From NCBI GenBank assembly GCA_028683955.1, contig JAQUGR010000006.1, positions 21,770 to 78,717 of the forward strand: DNA of 56,948 nucleotides. Direction: 5' to 3'. The stretch is from Bacillota bacterium (GTDB taxonomy: Bacteria; Bacillota; TC1). Under the pieces are notes generated by a model. The model saw only the letters and a program-made list of their open reading frames with translations, made no database searches and was not told where the DNA came from. The translations under genes and the position numbers were made by a program. Positions 37,567 to 44,916 of the stretch are shown here, piece by piece. The stretch's first letter is position 1; every line of letters begins with the position of its first letter.

Positions 37567-38716
37567 TTTTAAGCTCCTTTACTGCTAAACTAATTCTAGA
37601 TAAACCTTCGGTTAAGGTACTTCTAGGACATCCAATATTAAGTCTTAAAAATCCTAGTCCTTCTTCACCATAAATAAGGCCGTCAGTTAAAATCACATTA
37701 TTTTTAATTAAAGATTCTTGGATCTTTTTATGATCACCATAAGCACTAAAATCTAACCACATCAAGAAGGTTCCTTCAGGAGTGCTAATATTTATTTTTG
37801 GAATATTAGTTTTAATATATTCGATTACATAATTTCTACTTGTTTCTAAATATACTTTTAATTCCTCCAACCAAGTATCACATTTTGTATAAGCAGCCTC
37901 TAAAGCGATAACACCAAAAGCATTACCTTCATGAAGGCCTAAAGCTCTTAGTTTATTAAAGAAGAGAGCTCTAAGCTTTTCATCTGGTATTATTGCAACT
38001 GAAGTACTTAAACCAGGGATATTGAATGTTTTACTAGGAGCAATCATAGTAATTGAGTTTAATTTAGCATATTCGCTAATACTACTGATTGTTAAATGTT
38101 TATTTCCAGGATATATAATATCGCTATGAATTTCATCAGATATAAGGAGTACAGAATACTTCTCTGCCAGTTCAACAATTTTCACCAACTCTTCTAAAGT
38201 ATAAACTCTACCAGTTGGATTATGGGGATTGCATAATAAAAAAGCTTTGGCCTTTTTCATGCCTTCTTCTAAATCTTCGAAATCTATCATAAATTTTCCA
38301 TTTACTAATTTTAAAGGATTTCTAATTAATTTTCTTTTGTTATTTTCTATGACTCTAAAAAATGGTGTGTAAACTGGAGTCTGGATTATTATGCCATCAC
38401 CTTCTTTTGTCCAGGCATCAATGGCAACACCAACACCTACCATAACACCTGGTGTTACAAAGAGCATATTTTTATTTAATTTAAGATTATGTCTTCTATC
38501 ACAGAAATCTATAATTGCAGTATAGAAGGACTTTTCAAGAACTGTATATCCTAGTATAGGATGGGTGATTCTATTAATTATAGCCTCCAAAATTGGGGGA
38601 GCAACGGCAAAGTCTGTATCAGCAACAGTAAAGGGGATAGAGTTTAAATTATCTAGTGTATCCCATTTTTCTGATTTTGTATTTTGTCTATTTACAACAT
38701 GGTTAAAATCGTACAT
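37559..38716 (-). CDS. PLP-dependent C-S beta-lyase, MalY/PatB family
   Basis: 385 residues, aminotransferase fold type I. PLP lysine lies in MIAPSKTFNIPGLSTS, and CNPHNPTGRVYT and ISDEIHSDI are the other cofactor contacts typical of MalY/PatB. Such enzymes split cystathionine or cysteine conjugates to pyruvate, ammonia and a thiol. It is the first gene of the minus-strand trio; a TATAAT-type -10 lies on the minus strand at 38763-38768. Confidence 0.9.
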   Translation of the reverse strand: MYDFNHVVNRQNTKSEKWDTLDNLNSIPFTVADTDFAVAPPILEAIINRITHPILGYTVLEKSFYTAIIDFCDRRHNLKLNKNMLFVTPGVMVGVGVAIDAWTKEGDGIIIQTPVYTPFFRVIENNKRKLIRNPLKLVNGKFMIDFEDLEEGMKKAKAFLLCNPHNPTGRVYTLEELVKIVELAEKYSVLLISDEIHSDIIYPGNKHLTISSISEYAKLNSITMIAPSKTFNIPGLSTSVAIIPDEKLRALFFNKLRALGLHEGNAFGVIALEAAYTKCDTWLEELKVYLETSRNYVIEYIKTNIPKINISTPEGTFLMWLDFSAYGDHKKIQESLIKNNVILTDGLIYGEEGLGFLRLNIGCPRSTLTEGLSRISLAVKELKND

Positions 38717-38816
38717 TTTATTTCCTTTCTAATGTTCCTTTTAAATATATTCTTACTTATAAATTATAGCAAATAAATAGGTTATTTAGAAATTTTTTGT
38801 TATAATTTACTTTGAG
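38717..38816. promoter_or_regulatory. divergent promoter region of the C-S lyase and plsC genes
   Basis: A TATAAT box is seen in each direction: minus strand at 38763-38768 and plus strand at 38801-38806. The -35 boxes are poor. The plus -10 lies close to the plsC ribosome site, giving a very short leader. Confidence 0.5.
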
Positions 38817-38825
38817 GTGATAATG

Positions 38826-39398
38826 ATGTTTTATAGATTTATATGGTGGTTATGTAATATAATTGCTTTCCTATTAGGTGGAATAACTTTTAGAAATACT
38901 GAGAATATACCAAAGGATGTATCATTTATAGCTGCAGGAAATCATAGAAGCAGTATTGATCCATTTCTAATTGCCTTGGGAATGAAAAGACAAATGGCCT
39001 TTATAGCTAAAGATTCTCTTTTTAGAATACCTATAATTAAGCATTTGTTAATATGGGTTAATGCTAATCCGATAGATAGAAACGGAAGCCCTAAAGTAGT
39101 TATAGAAAAAACCGTTGAACTTTTACATAAAGGTAAGCCGATAGCTATATTTCCAGAGGGAACAAGAAATAAAGGGGAAGAGCCTTTAATGAGTTTTAAA
39201 AAAGGTGCTGCTTTACTTGCAATTGATGCAGGAGTGCCTATAATTCCAGTTGGAATATTAAATTCCAATAAGACATTCGGTAGGAAAACAGTTATTTATG
39301 GTAAACCTATTATGCCACCTGCTGAAAATGATAAGAATAGTAGAGAAGCTCTGACTGAGACTTTACGAGAAGAGATTTTAAAACTATTGGTTAATTAG
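38826..39398 (+). CDS. plsC: 1-acyl-glycerol-3-phosphate acyltransferase, PlsC family (copy 1)
   Basis: 190 residues from ATG 38826 (GAGGTG 6 bp upstream; GTG 38817 and ATG 38823 are in frame but too close to it). The acyltransferase box NHRSSIDPF (NHx4D form) and the phosphate-binding FPEGTRN are present. It acylates lysophosphatidic acid at the inner membrane. It is followed after 14 bp by a second member, so there is a tandem pair from duplication or with split substrate range. Confidence 0.88.
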   Translation: MFYRFIWWLCNIIAFLLGGITFRNTENIPKDVSFIAAGNHRSSIDPFLIALGMKRQMAFIAKDSLFRIPIIKHLLIWVNANPIDRNGSPKVVIEKTVELLHKGKPIAIFPEGTRNKGEEPLMSFKKGAALLAIDAGVPIIPVGILNSNKTFGRKTVIYGKPIMPPAENDKNSREALTETLREEILKLLVN

Positions 39399-39412
39399 AT
39401 TGGAGTTTATTT

Positions 39413-40003
39413 ATGGTTTACTTTATTGTTTCCCGTTTTATGAAGTTATTGTTGATGTTGACTAGAGGTTTAAAAATTTATGGTAGGGAGAATATTCCTC
39501 GTAAGGGTGCATTTCTTCTTATAAGTAATCATAAGAGCAATAATGACCCATTTGTTTTGGCGGCTGCTACCAATAGGGTTATTTCTTTTATGGGTAAGGC
39601 TAGTTTATTTAAGCATCCTGTTGCTAAGTTAGTTCTTGGTAATGGATTGAAGGCTTTTCCTGTAAATAGAGAAGGTGATCCAAGAATTGTGTTGAATCAG
39701 TCTGTTGATATTTTAATGCAGGGTCGTCCTACAGCTATGTTTCCAGAAGGGACTAGAAATAGAGAAGATGATTCTTTATGTGACTTTAAAAAAGGCGCGG
39801 CACTAGTTGCAATAAGAGCTAAAGTTCCAGTGGTTCCAGTGGCTATTTTAGGAATAAATATAAAAAAGAGTAAAATATATGCACTTTTTGGAAAACCCAT
39901 GATACCACCAGAAAATACCAGGGAAAATATTGCAGCATTTAATTTAGAAATGCATGATGCAGTTGGAAAATTAATAGATGAATTAAAAACTAAGATCTAC
40001 TGA
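39413..40003 (+). CDS. 1-acyl-glycerol-3-phosphate acyltransferase, PlsC family (copy 2)
   Basis: 196 residues. SNHKSNNDPF and FPEGTRNRED are the two active-site boxes; an N-terminal hydrophobic stretch anchors it. Identity to copy 1 is moderate by eye, so the duplication is old. Its stop codon is inside a terminator stem. Confidence 0.88.
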   Translation: MVYFIVSRFMKLLLMLTRGLKIYGRENIPRKGAFLLISNHKSNNDPFVLAAATNRVISFMGKASLFKHPVAKLVLGNGLKAFPVNREGDPRIVLNQSVDILMQGRPTAMFPEGTRNREDDSLCDFKKGAALVAIRAKVPVVPVAILGINIKKSKIYALFGKPMIPPENTRENIAAFNLEMHDAVGKLIDELKTKIY

Positions 40004-40020
40004 TTTCAGTAGATCTTTTA
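39993..40020. terminator. bidirectional terminator that contains the plsC2 stop codon
   Basis: AGATCTACTGA pairs perfectly with 40006-40016 across a 2-base loop, followed by TTTTA on the plus strand and by a T-rich run on the minus strand. TGA of plsC2 is 40001-40003, and the convergent SDR gene ends at 40018. Confidence 0.8.
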
Positions 40021-40719
40021 TATTGCATAACCACCATCTATTATAATGTTAGTTCCATTTATATAGGTTGAATTAAGTAAGAATTGGATTAGTCTAGCTA
40101 TTTCTATTCCTTCACCCATTCTTTTAAGTGGTATTTCTTCTATAAAGTCTTTTAGTTCTAAGTCATCGTTCATATGAGTGTTTATTAAGCCTGGTGAAAT
40201 AGTGTTTACTCTAACACCACTAGGACCAAGTTCTCTTGCGAGTGAGGTTGTCATTTGATTTATTGCTCCTTTGGTCATAGCATAGATAGTTTCACAACTT
40301 GCTCCTTTATGTCCCCAAATAGAACTAATATTGATGATTTGCCCTTGGCTATTTAGTAAGTGTGGTATTGCTAGTTGAGTTATATTAATTGTTCCGATTA
40401 TATTAGTATTAATACTTTTATTGATATCTTCCTTGGAATTGTTTGTCATTAGTCCAAATAGACTTATCCCGGCATTATTTATTAAGCAATCAATAGAACC
40501 AAAGGTGTAAAGGGCTGTATCAACAAGTTTTTTATTTGCAAAATCATCAGTTATTGATCCTTTTATATATATAAAGTTATTAGGAAACTTATTTTTAATA
40601 TCTTCTGCAATTGCATCATTATTAATGTAATTTATTGCTAGATTATGACCGGATTCTAATAGGTACATAGTGGTATCATAACCAATGCCCCTAGTACCGC
40701 CAGTTAAAATTATGTTCAT
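40018..40719 (-). CDS. short-chain dehydrogenase/reductase, FabG-like
   Basis: 233 residues. The cofactor loop GGTRGIG is at residues 7-13, NNAG near 86-89, the catalytic Ser in INISSIWG and Tyr/Lys in YAMTKGAINQ. The C-terminal VNTISPGLINTHM is typical of FabG-type enzymes. Substrate unknown; nearby PlsC genes suggest lipids but a separate transcription unit makes this weak. AAAGGAG precedes the start. Confidence 0.9.
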   Translation of the reverse strand: MNIILTGGTRGIGYDTTMYLLESGHNLAINYINNDAIAEDIKNKFPNNFIYIKGSITDDFANKKLVDTALYTFGSIDCLINNAGISLFGLMTNNSKEDINKSINTNIIGTINITQLAIPHLLNSQGQIINISSIWGHKGASCETIYAMTKGAINQMTTSLARELGPSGVRVNTISPGLINTHMNDDLELKDFIEEIPLKRMGEGIEIARLIQFLLNSTYINGTNIIIDGGYAI

Positions 40720-40801
40720 ATTTTTCAGCTCCTTTGTTATATTATAGTCTATTTCTTTGTATTATGGTATTATTTAAGTATATGAAAATCAGGAGGTCGT
40801 G

Positions 40802-41818
40802 ATGAAAAAGAAGAAGAAGATATTTAGTGTATTAACTTTAATTATAGTAGTTATAGGGGTTATGGTTATAGGTCTTTTGATGAATAGTCAACGTTTACAT
40901 AAAAGTGAACAAGGTCTAACTGATAGTAAATTAAAGATAGGTTATATTATAGATGGTAATAAGGATGATAATAATTTATATATATCAGCTTATAATGGAA
41001 TACTGAATGTTAAAGATGAAACTGAGTCATATTTCTCTATGAGAGAAAATATAAGTGCAGATAAGTTAGAATCAACTGCACAGACATATGCGGATGATGG
41101 GTTTAATATAGTTATACTGTGCGGTGTTGATTATGATCCTATCGCAGAGAAATTGGCAGGAGAATTTCCTAATACTAAATTTATTGTTTTAAATTCCAGA
41201 TTAGAGAATGGAACTAATTTAGGTTCTCTTTATATGGATTATCGTAGTTCTGGCTTTATAAAAGGAATGATTGCCGGATATGTTACAAAAAACAATGTTA
41301 TAGCGGGTATTGGTTATAGTGAAGATAATGCAACTATGTACGAATTATATGGATTTGAAACAGGGGTTCATTATGTGGATGCTGATATTCAGGTTTATAA
41401 TGAATATGTGACCAAACGTGGTGGAGATACTACAGCTGGATCTTTATTAGAGGAATTTACTACCTATGGAGCAGATACTGTGATAGCGGTTGCTGGTAAT
41501 AAAGATATTGAAGTTTTAGACAAAGCAGAATCAAAGAACTTGTATGCCTTTGGTAGTAGTATCAGTTATATTGAAAGTTATCCTGATATTGTAATGGCAG
41601 TTACTAGTTTTGATATCTCAGGTGGTATAGGAGATATTATTAAAATGGTTTATGAAAACGGGTTTAATGGTGAAAGTATAGCTCTTGATTTTGATATTGA
41701 ATACAATGACGGTCTGAAAGCAAGAATACCAACATCAGGATTAACTAAAGTTGATAGTGTTCTAAATAATCTTAAATCAGGGAAGCTAGATATAGATAAG
41801 CTTGCACCTTTGGAGTAA
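40802..41818 (+). CDS. BMP-family binding protein with membrane anchor
   Basis: 338 residues from ATG 40802 (AGGAGG 5 bp upstream). It has an N-terminal hydrophobic helix (about 8-27) after a KKKKK stretch, with no lipobox cysteine, then a BMP/PnrA-like fold (LKIGYIIDGNKDDNNLY, VIAGIGYSEDNATMYELYGFETGV). No ATPase or permease lies next to it, so it could be an orphan receptor or sensory domain rather than an importer part. The next gene starts 4 bp after it. Confidence 0.8.
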   Translation: MKKKKKIFSVLTLIIVVIGVMVIGLLMNSQRLHKSEQGLTDSKLKIGYIIDGNKDDNNLYISAYNGILNVKDETESYFSMRENISADKLESTAQTYADDGFNIVILCGVDYDPIAEKLAGEFPNTKFIVLNSRLENGTNLGSLYMDYRSSGFIKGMIAGYVTKNNVIAGIGYSEDNATMYELYGFETGVHYVDADIQVYNEYVTKRGGDTTAGSLLEEFTTYGADTVIAVAGNKDIEVLDKAESKNLYAFGSSISYIESYPDIVMAVTSFDISGGIGDIIKMVYENGFNGESIALDFDIEYNDGLKARIPTSGLTKVDSVLNNLKSGKLDIDKLAPLE

Positions 41819-41822
41819 AGTT

Positions 41823-42377
41823 ATGGATATATCGATTGAATTAAAAAGAATAGTTGAGAGTAAAGTTCATTATCTTGAGATTATAAATAATATAAATAGT
41901 TATTTATTTAATACTGATTTGGTAAAATATTCCGCCTTCTATTTTTTTAGAGGTGGAAAAGAATTCTTAGTAGCATCTATTGGTAAAGAATTGTTAGAAA
42001 ATAGTATTAAAATAGAAATAACCAAGAGGGACAGTAGTCCTCTTGGCTATTGGATTGTTAATACAGAGTTAGATGGTAAAATTCTAATTGATATTTCAAG
42101 GTTAATGTCTGAAAAGATATTTTTTGATGAGTGGGAGTATTCTTACTCATTTACTCAAAATAAGGGGTGTGAATATTTCCCTTGTCATAAAATTAAGGAT
42201 GAAAATAAGTTTAGTTGTTTATTTTGTTATTGTCCCTTATACCTTATAGCTGATTGTGGTGGTAACTTTTCTTTATTGCCAAATGGAATGAAGGATTGTT
42301 CTAATTGTCTTTTACCTCATAAACAGGAAAGTTATCAGTATATTGTTAATAAGTTATCTTTTTTCCATAAAAATTAG
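41823..42377 (+). CDS. cysteine-rich small-domain protein (COG2158-like)
   Basis: 184 residues from ATG 41823. The C-terminal part, from about residue 118, has eight cysteines in GCEYFPCHK, FSCLFCYCPLY, ADCGG and KDCSNCLLPH, a pattern of a metal-binding small domain often seen near cobalamin or corrinoid genes. The N-terminal 100 residues are unrecognised. GGAG upstream overlaps the stop of the BMP-like gene, so the two are coupled. The function is unknown; a zinc or iron site is inferred. Confidence 0.75.
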   Translation: MDISIELKRIVESKVHYLEIINNINSYLFNTDLVKYSAFYFFRGGKEFLVASIGKELLENSIKIEITKRDSSPLGYWIVNTELDGKILIDISRLMSEKIFFDEWEYSYSFTQNKGCEYFPCHKIKDENKFSCLFCYCPLYLIADCGGNFSLLPNGMKDCSNCLLPHKQESYQYIVNKLSFFHKN

Positions 42378-42922
42378 ATCATTTTATTATACATGTCTTG
42401 TAGTGTATAACTAATATCTTTATTTACATCATCTGAGGTTCTATAGGTACTGCGTAATTCTACTTCACTACCAAAATTTATGTTAAAGGATTCTGTAAAA
42501 TCTTTATGTTTTCCGTTGTAGTAGTTGGCTACAACTTGATATTCTTTTGGTTGAATATCTTTTATATAGTCGCTTTGAAAGGAGTAACTAATTGATTGTG
42601 ATGGTGCAAGAAAAGTACCTTTTAATTTAGCAAATAAAGGATTTCCCATATAATCATTAAGAATAGGATTGAAAGTAATATCTTGTATATGAGCACCTGT
42701 TCTTCCAAAGTTTTTTATTATTAGTGTTTTAAAATCGTTATTTGGTATTGAATGATAGTATATTGCCACGTAGGGTCTTTCTCTTTCTTCTGCTATATCT
42801 TTAGTTAAGCGTGCTGCCTTAGCTCCTATTCTGGATGTAACTACTAAGGAGATAGTGGAGATTGTTATAGCGAGTATTGGGGTTAAAATTTGGATAGATG
42901 GGATTATATTTTGTATGTTCAT
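42374..42922 (-). CDS. membrane-anchored protein, unknown
   Basis: 182 residues with one N-terminal helix (about 9-28), a charged coil (SRIGAKAARLTKDIAEERERP) and then a beta-rich domain of about 120 residues (YVAIYYHSIPNNDFKTLIIKNFGRTG). The layout resembles small bacterial proteins with an Ig-like outer or cytosolic domain, but no name can be given. It converges on the cysteine-rich gene with a 4-bp overlap of stops. Confidence 0.6.
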   Translation of the reverse strand: MNIQNIIPSIQILTPILAITISTISLVVTSRIGAKAARLTKDIAEERERPYVAIYYHSIPNNDFKTLIIKNFGRTGAHIQDITFNPILNDYMGNPLFAKLKGTFLAPSQSISYSFQSDYIKDIQPKEYQVVANYYNGKHKDFTESFNINFGSEVELRSTYRTSDDVNKDISYTLQDMYNKMI

Positions 42923-42957
42923 ATTAATTCCTTTCTTAATTATATAGTTTATAATAT

Positions 42958-42985
42958 ATTATTTGATATTATTTGATATTATTTA
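42958..42985. repeat. short AT-rich tandem repeat
   Basis: ATTTGATATT occurs twice in a row at 42961-42980, with a partial third copy, between the divergent start sites of the membrane protein and VanY genes. It may be a promoter spacer or a regulator site. Confidence 0.5.
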
Positions 42986-43016
42986 TTTTAGTATATCATG
43001 TTAAAGGAGATTTGTT

Positions 43017-44006
43017 TTGAAGAATAGTAGAACAGTTAATAAAAGTAAGAAGGTAGATTGGGTTAAATTAATTTCATTTGTATTTTTAATTATAGTGATT
43101 TTATTAGCAATTATCTTTATCATTTATAAGCAATTTAATAATTCAAATAAGGATTTTGTAAATAAAGATGTTGATAAGGTTGTTGTTAATGATATTTTGG
43201 TAACTGAATTAGTTGTTGATAAGACCAGTTTGGAGCTTGAAGTGGGTGGGTCTTTTAACTTGAAGACTGAAGTTAAGCCTTTAGATGCTACTAATAAGGA
43301 AATTTCATTTTTAAGTAATAATCCAAGTATTGCTAGTGTTGATCGGGATGGAAAGGTGACAGGGCTTAAGGCTGGTTCATGTAAGGTTACTGTATATTCC
43401 TTTGGGGGAGACGGTATATCTAAGGAGGTTAATATTGTGGTTAAGGCGAAAGTTGTGGCTACAAATAATACTGATTCTAATAATGGGGTTGATAAGATAA
43501 CTTATATCCAGGGTATTTTGGTGGTAAATAAGACTTATGCTTTACCTTCTACTTATAATCCTGGTTTGAGTGCTACTACTACTTCTGCTTTTAATACTAT
43601 GAAGACCGCAGCGGCTAAAGATGGGATTAATTTATTTATTGTATCTGGTTATAGGTCTTATAGTTATCAGGCTGGTTTATATAATAGGTATGTTGAGAGA
43701 TCTGGGCAGGCTGAGGCTGATAGATATTCTGCAAGACCTGGTCATTCTGAGCATCAAACTGGTTTAGCTATAGATTTGAATTCTGCTGATTCTTCTTTTG
43801 CAGGAACTAAGGAGGCTATCTGGTTGGCTAATAATTCCTATAAGTATGGATTTATTGTTAGATATCCTAAGGGTAAGGAGAGTGTGACTGGTTATATGTA
43901 TGAACCTTGGCATATGAGGTTTTTGGGTGTGGAGAGTGCTACTAAAGTTTTTAATAGTGGATTGTGTTTAGAGGAGTTTTTAAATATTGATTCTAAATAT
44001 AGGTAG
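43017..44006 (+). CDS. VanY-type D-Ala-D-Ala carboxypeptidase with Ig-like domain
   Basis: 329 residues from TTG 43017 (AAAGGAG 7 bp upstream). One N-terminal helix (about 15-37) is followed by a BIG2 Ig-like domain (about 58-143, with ATNKEISFLSNNPSIASVDRDGKVTGLKAGS) and an M15B peptidase domain. Zinc ligands are in SEHQTGLAIDLN and PWHMRF, and the substrate arginine region is SGYRSYSYQ. It trims peptidoglycan stem peptides at the cell surface. VanY without van genes suggests wall remodelling rather than glycopeptide resistance. Confidence 0.92.
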   Translation: MKNSRTVNKSKKVDWVKLISFVFLIIVILLAIIFIIYKQFNNSNKDFVNKDVDKVVVNDILVTELVVDKTSLELEVGGSFNLKTEVKPLDATNKEISFLSNNPSIASVDRDGKVTGLKAGSCKVTVYSFGGDGISKEVNIVVKAKVVATNNTDSNNGVDKITYIQGILVVNKTYALPSTYNPGLSATTTSAFNTMKTAAAKDGINLFIVSGYRSYSYQAGLYNRYVERSGQAEADRYSARPGHSEHQTGLAIDLNSADSSFAGTKEAIWLANNSYKYGFIVRYPKGKESVTGYMYEPWHMRFLGVESATKVFNSGLCLEEFLNIDSKYR

Positions 44007-44020
44007 TTACTATTTTTAGA

Positions 44021-44049
44021 TTGACAGCGTGGTATTATTATGTTAGAAT
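44021..44049 (+). promoter_or_regulatory. strong promoter of tRNA-fMet
   Basis: Consensus TTGACA (44021-44026) and TAGAAT (44044-44049) with a 17-bp spacer lie 11 bp before the tRNA, typical of a stable-RNA promoter. Confidence 0.85.
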
Positions 44050-44060
44050 AAATAATGCAT

Positions 44061-44135
<75 letters not shown>

Positions 44136-44143
44136 TAATAATT

Positions 44144-44182
44144 AGAGGCTTTGAGTGTTATCTCAGAGCCTCTTGTTTTTAT
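44144..44182 (+). terminator. rho-independent terminator of tRNA-fMet
   Basis: A 12-bp stem with one G-U pair (AGAGGCTTTGAG with CTCAGAGCCTCT) and a T-rich tail, 9 bp after the CCA end. Confidence 0.85.
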
Positions 44183-44276
44183 AAATAGGATATCTGAAGC
44201 AATGGAGCTTAGTTCTAAATTAAAAAGCTGTGATGGCAGGATAAATTTAAAATATGTTAATAGATTTTTAGAGTTG

Positions 44277-44303
44277 ATAGGGAGCTTTGGCTCCCTATTT
44301 TTG
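44277..44303 (+). terminator. second rho-independent terminator
   Basis: ATAGGGAGC pairs with GCTCCCTAT across TTTG and is followed by five T. It follows about 95 bp of sequence without a gene, so it either backs up the tRNA terminator or ends a small RNA. Confidence 0.75.
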
Positions 44304-44335
44304 TGTCCAATTAATATCTCTCATCTCACTTAACA

Positions 44336-44374
44336 TTAACAGAAACTTAAATAAACATTAACAGAAACTTAAAT
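44336..44374 (+). promoter_or_regulatory. helically phased TTAACA/TTAAAT array upstream of the RHS gene
   Basis: TTAACA (44336-44341), TTAAAT (44347-44352), TTAACA (44358-44363) and TTAAAT (44369-44374) lie exactly 11 bp apart; the whole is a 21-bp direct repeat with a 22-bp period. TTAACA with 5-bp spacers matches the published Bacillus PhoP box type. It ends 24 bp before a candidate -35 (TTGAAA, 44398-44403) with -10 TATTTT (44421-44426, spacer 17). An OmpR/PhoP-family activator is inferred. Confidence 0.6.
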
Positions 44375-44457
44375 ATATAATAACATACTATTTTCTATTG
44401 AAATAATACGTAATAAATGATATTTTGCGATTAAGAATGAAAAAGCGAGGTATCCCT

Positions 44458-44811
44458 ATGTGTAATTTAAAGACACTAATTAGTGACTTAAAAGCAAAGC
44501 TGAATAACAATATTAAGGAGAGAAAAAAGAATGGGTTAATAAATAGAGGTTTATCCATTTTTTTAATTTCAACAATAATATTTACATCAAGCAATTTGCA
44601 AGGTGTTAAAGCATTTGTAGGCGAAATGAGCACAAGTCTCCAACCTACACAAATCAATGAAGTGGTAAATGAAGATCAAGTGGTAGAAGAATCGCCAATA
44701 ATCCAAGAAATTAAGGATGAAAGAACGTTCAATACCAAATCATTTTTACATGAAGATTTTACAATAACTGTTGCTACATATCCAACCAATGTATTCTATA
44801 AAGATGGTTGA
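44458..44811 (+). CDS. N-terminal secretion segment of the RHS protein, ends at in-frame UGA
   Basis: 117 residues from ATG 44458 (GAGG 7 bp upstream; TTG 44425 and ATG 44437 are in frame). It begins with a charged N-region of about 30 residues, then a hydrophobic signal-peptide core (residues ~32-46, LSIFLISTIIFTSS) and an AFVGE-type cleavage area. A linker leads to YPTNVFYKDG and then TGA (44809-44811). The same frame continues with ELKEIDNSLI, as expected of wall-associated RHS proteins that read DG-W-x-x-IDNSL, so TGA replaces a Trp codon TGG. This is either a nonsense mutation, a sequence error or readthrough. Confidence 0.75.
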   Translation: MCNLKTLISDLKAKLNNNIKERKKNGLINRGLSIFLISTIIFTSSNLQGVKAFVGEMSTSLQPTQINEVVNEDQVVEESPIIQEIKDERTFNTKSFLHEDFTITVATYPTNVFYKDG

Positions 44812-44916
44812 GAGCTAAAGGAAATAGATAATAGCCTAATAACAGATGGTAGTGATCTGGTAAACAAAGCCAATAGTTTCAAGGTTAACTTTGCTGATGA
44901 TATTTTAAAAGAGAAT

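Noticed and set aside
43017-44006. Vancomycin resistance gene
   Set aside because: VanY-type domain only; no vanA/H/X or regulator genes, so ordinary wall remodelling is more likely.
44151-44333. 60-codon open frame after tRNA-fMet
   Set aside because: It starts inside the tRNA terminator, has no ribosome site and runs through a second terminator.
44809-44811. UGA as selenocysteine codon
   Set aside because: The context fits Trp, no SECIS-like hairpin follows directly, and RHS proteins are not known selenoproteins.
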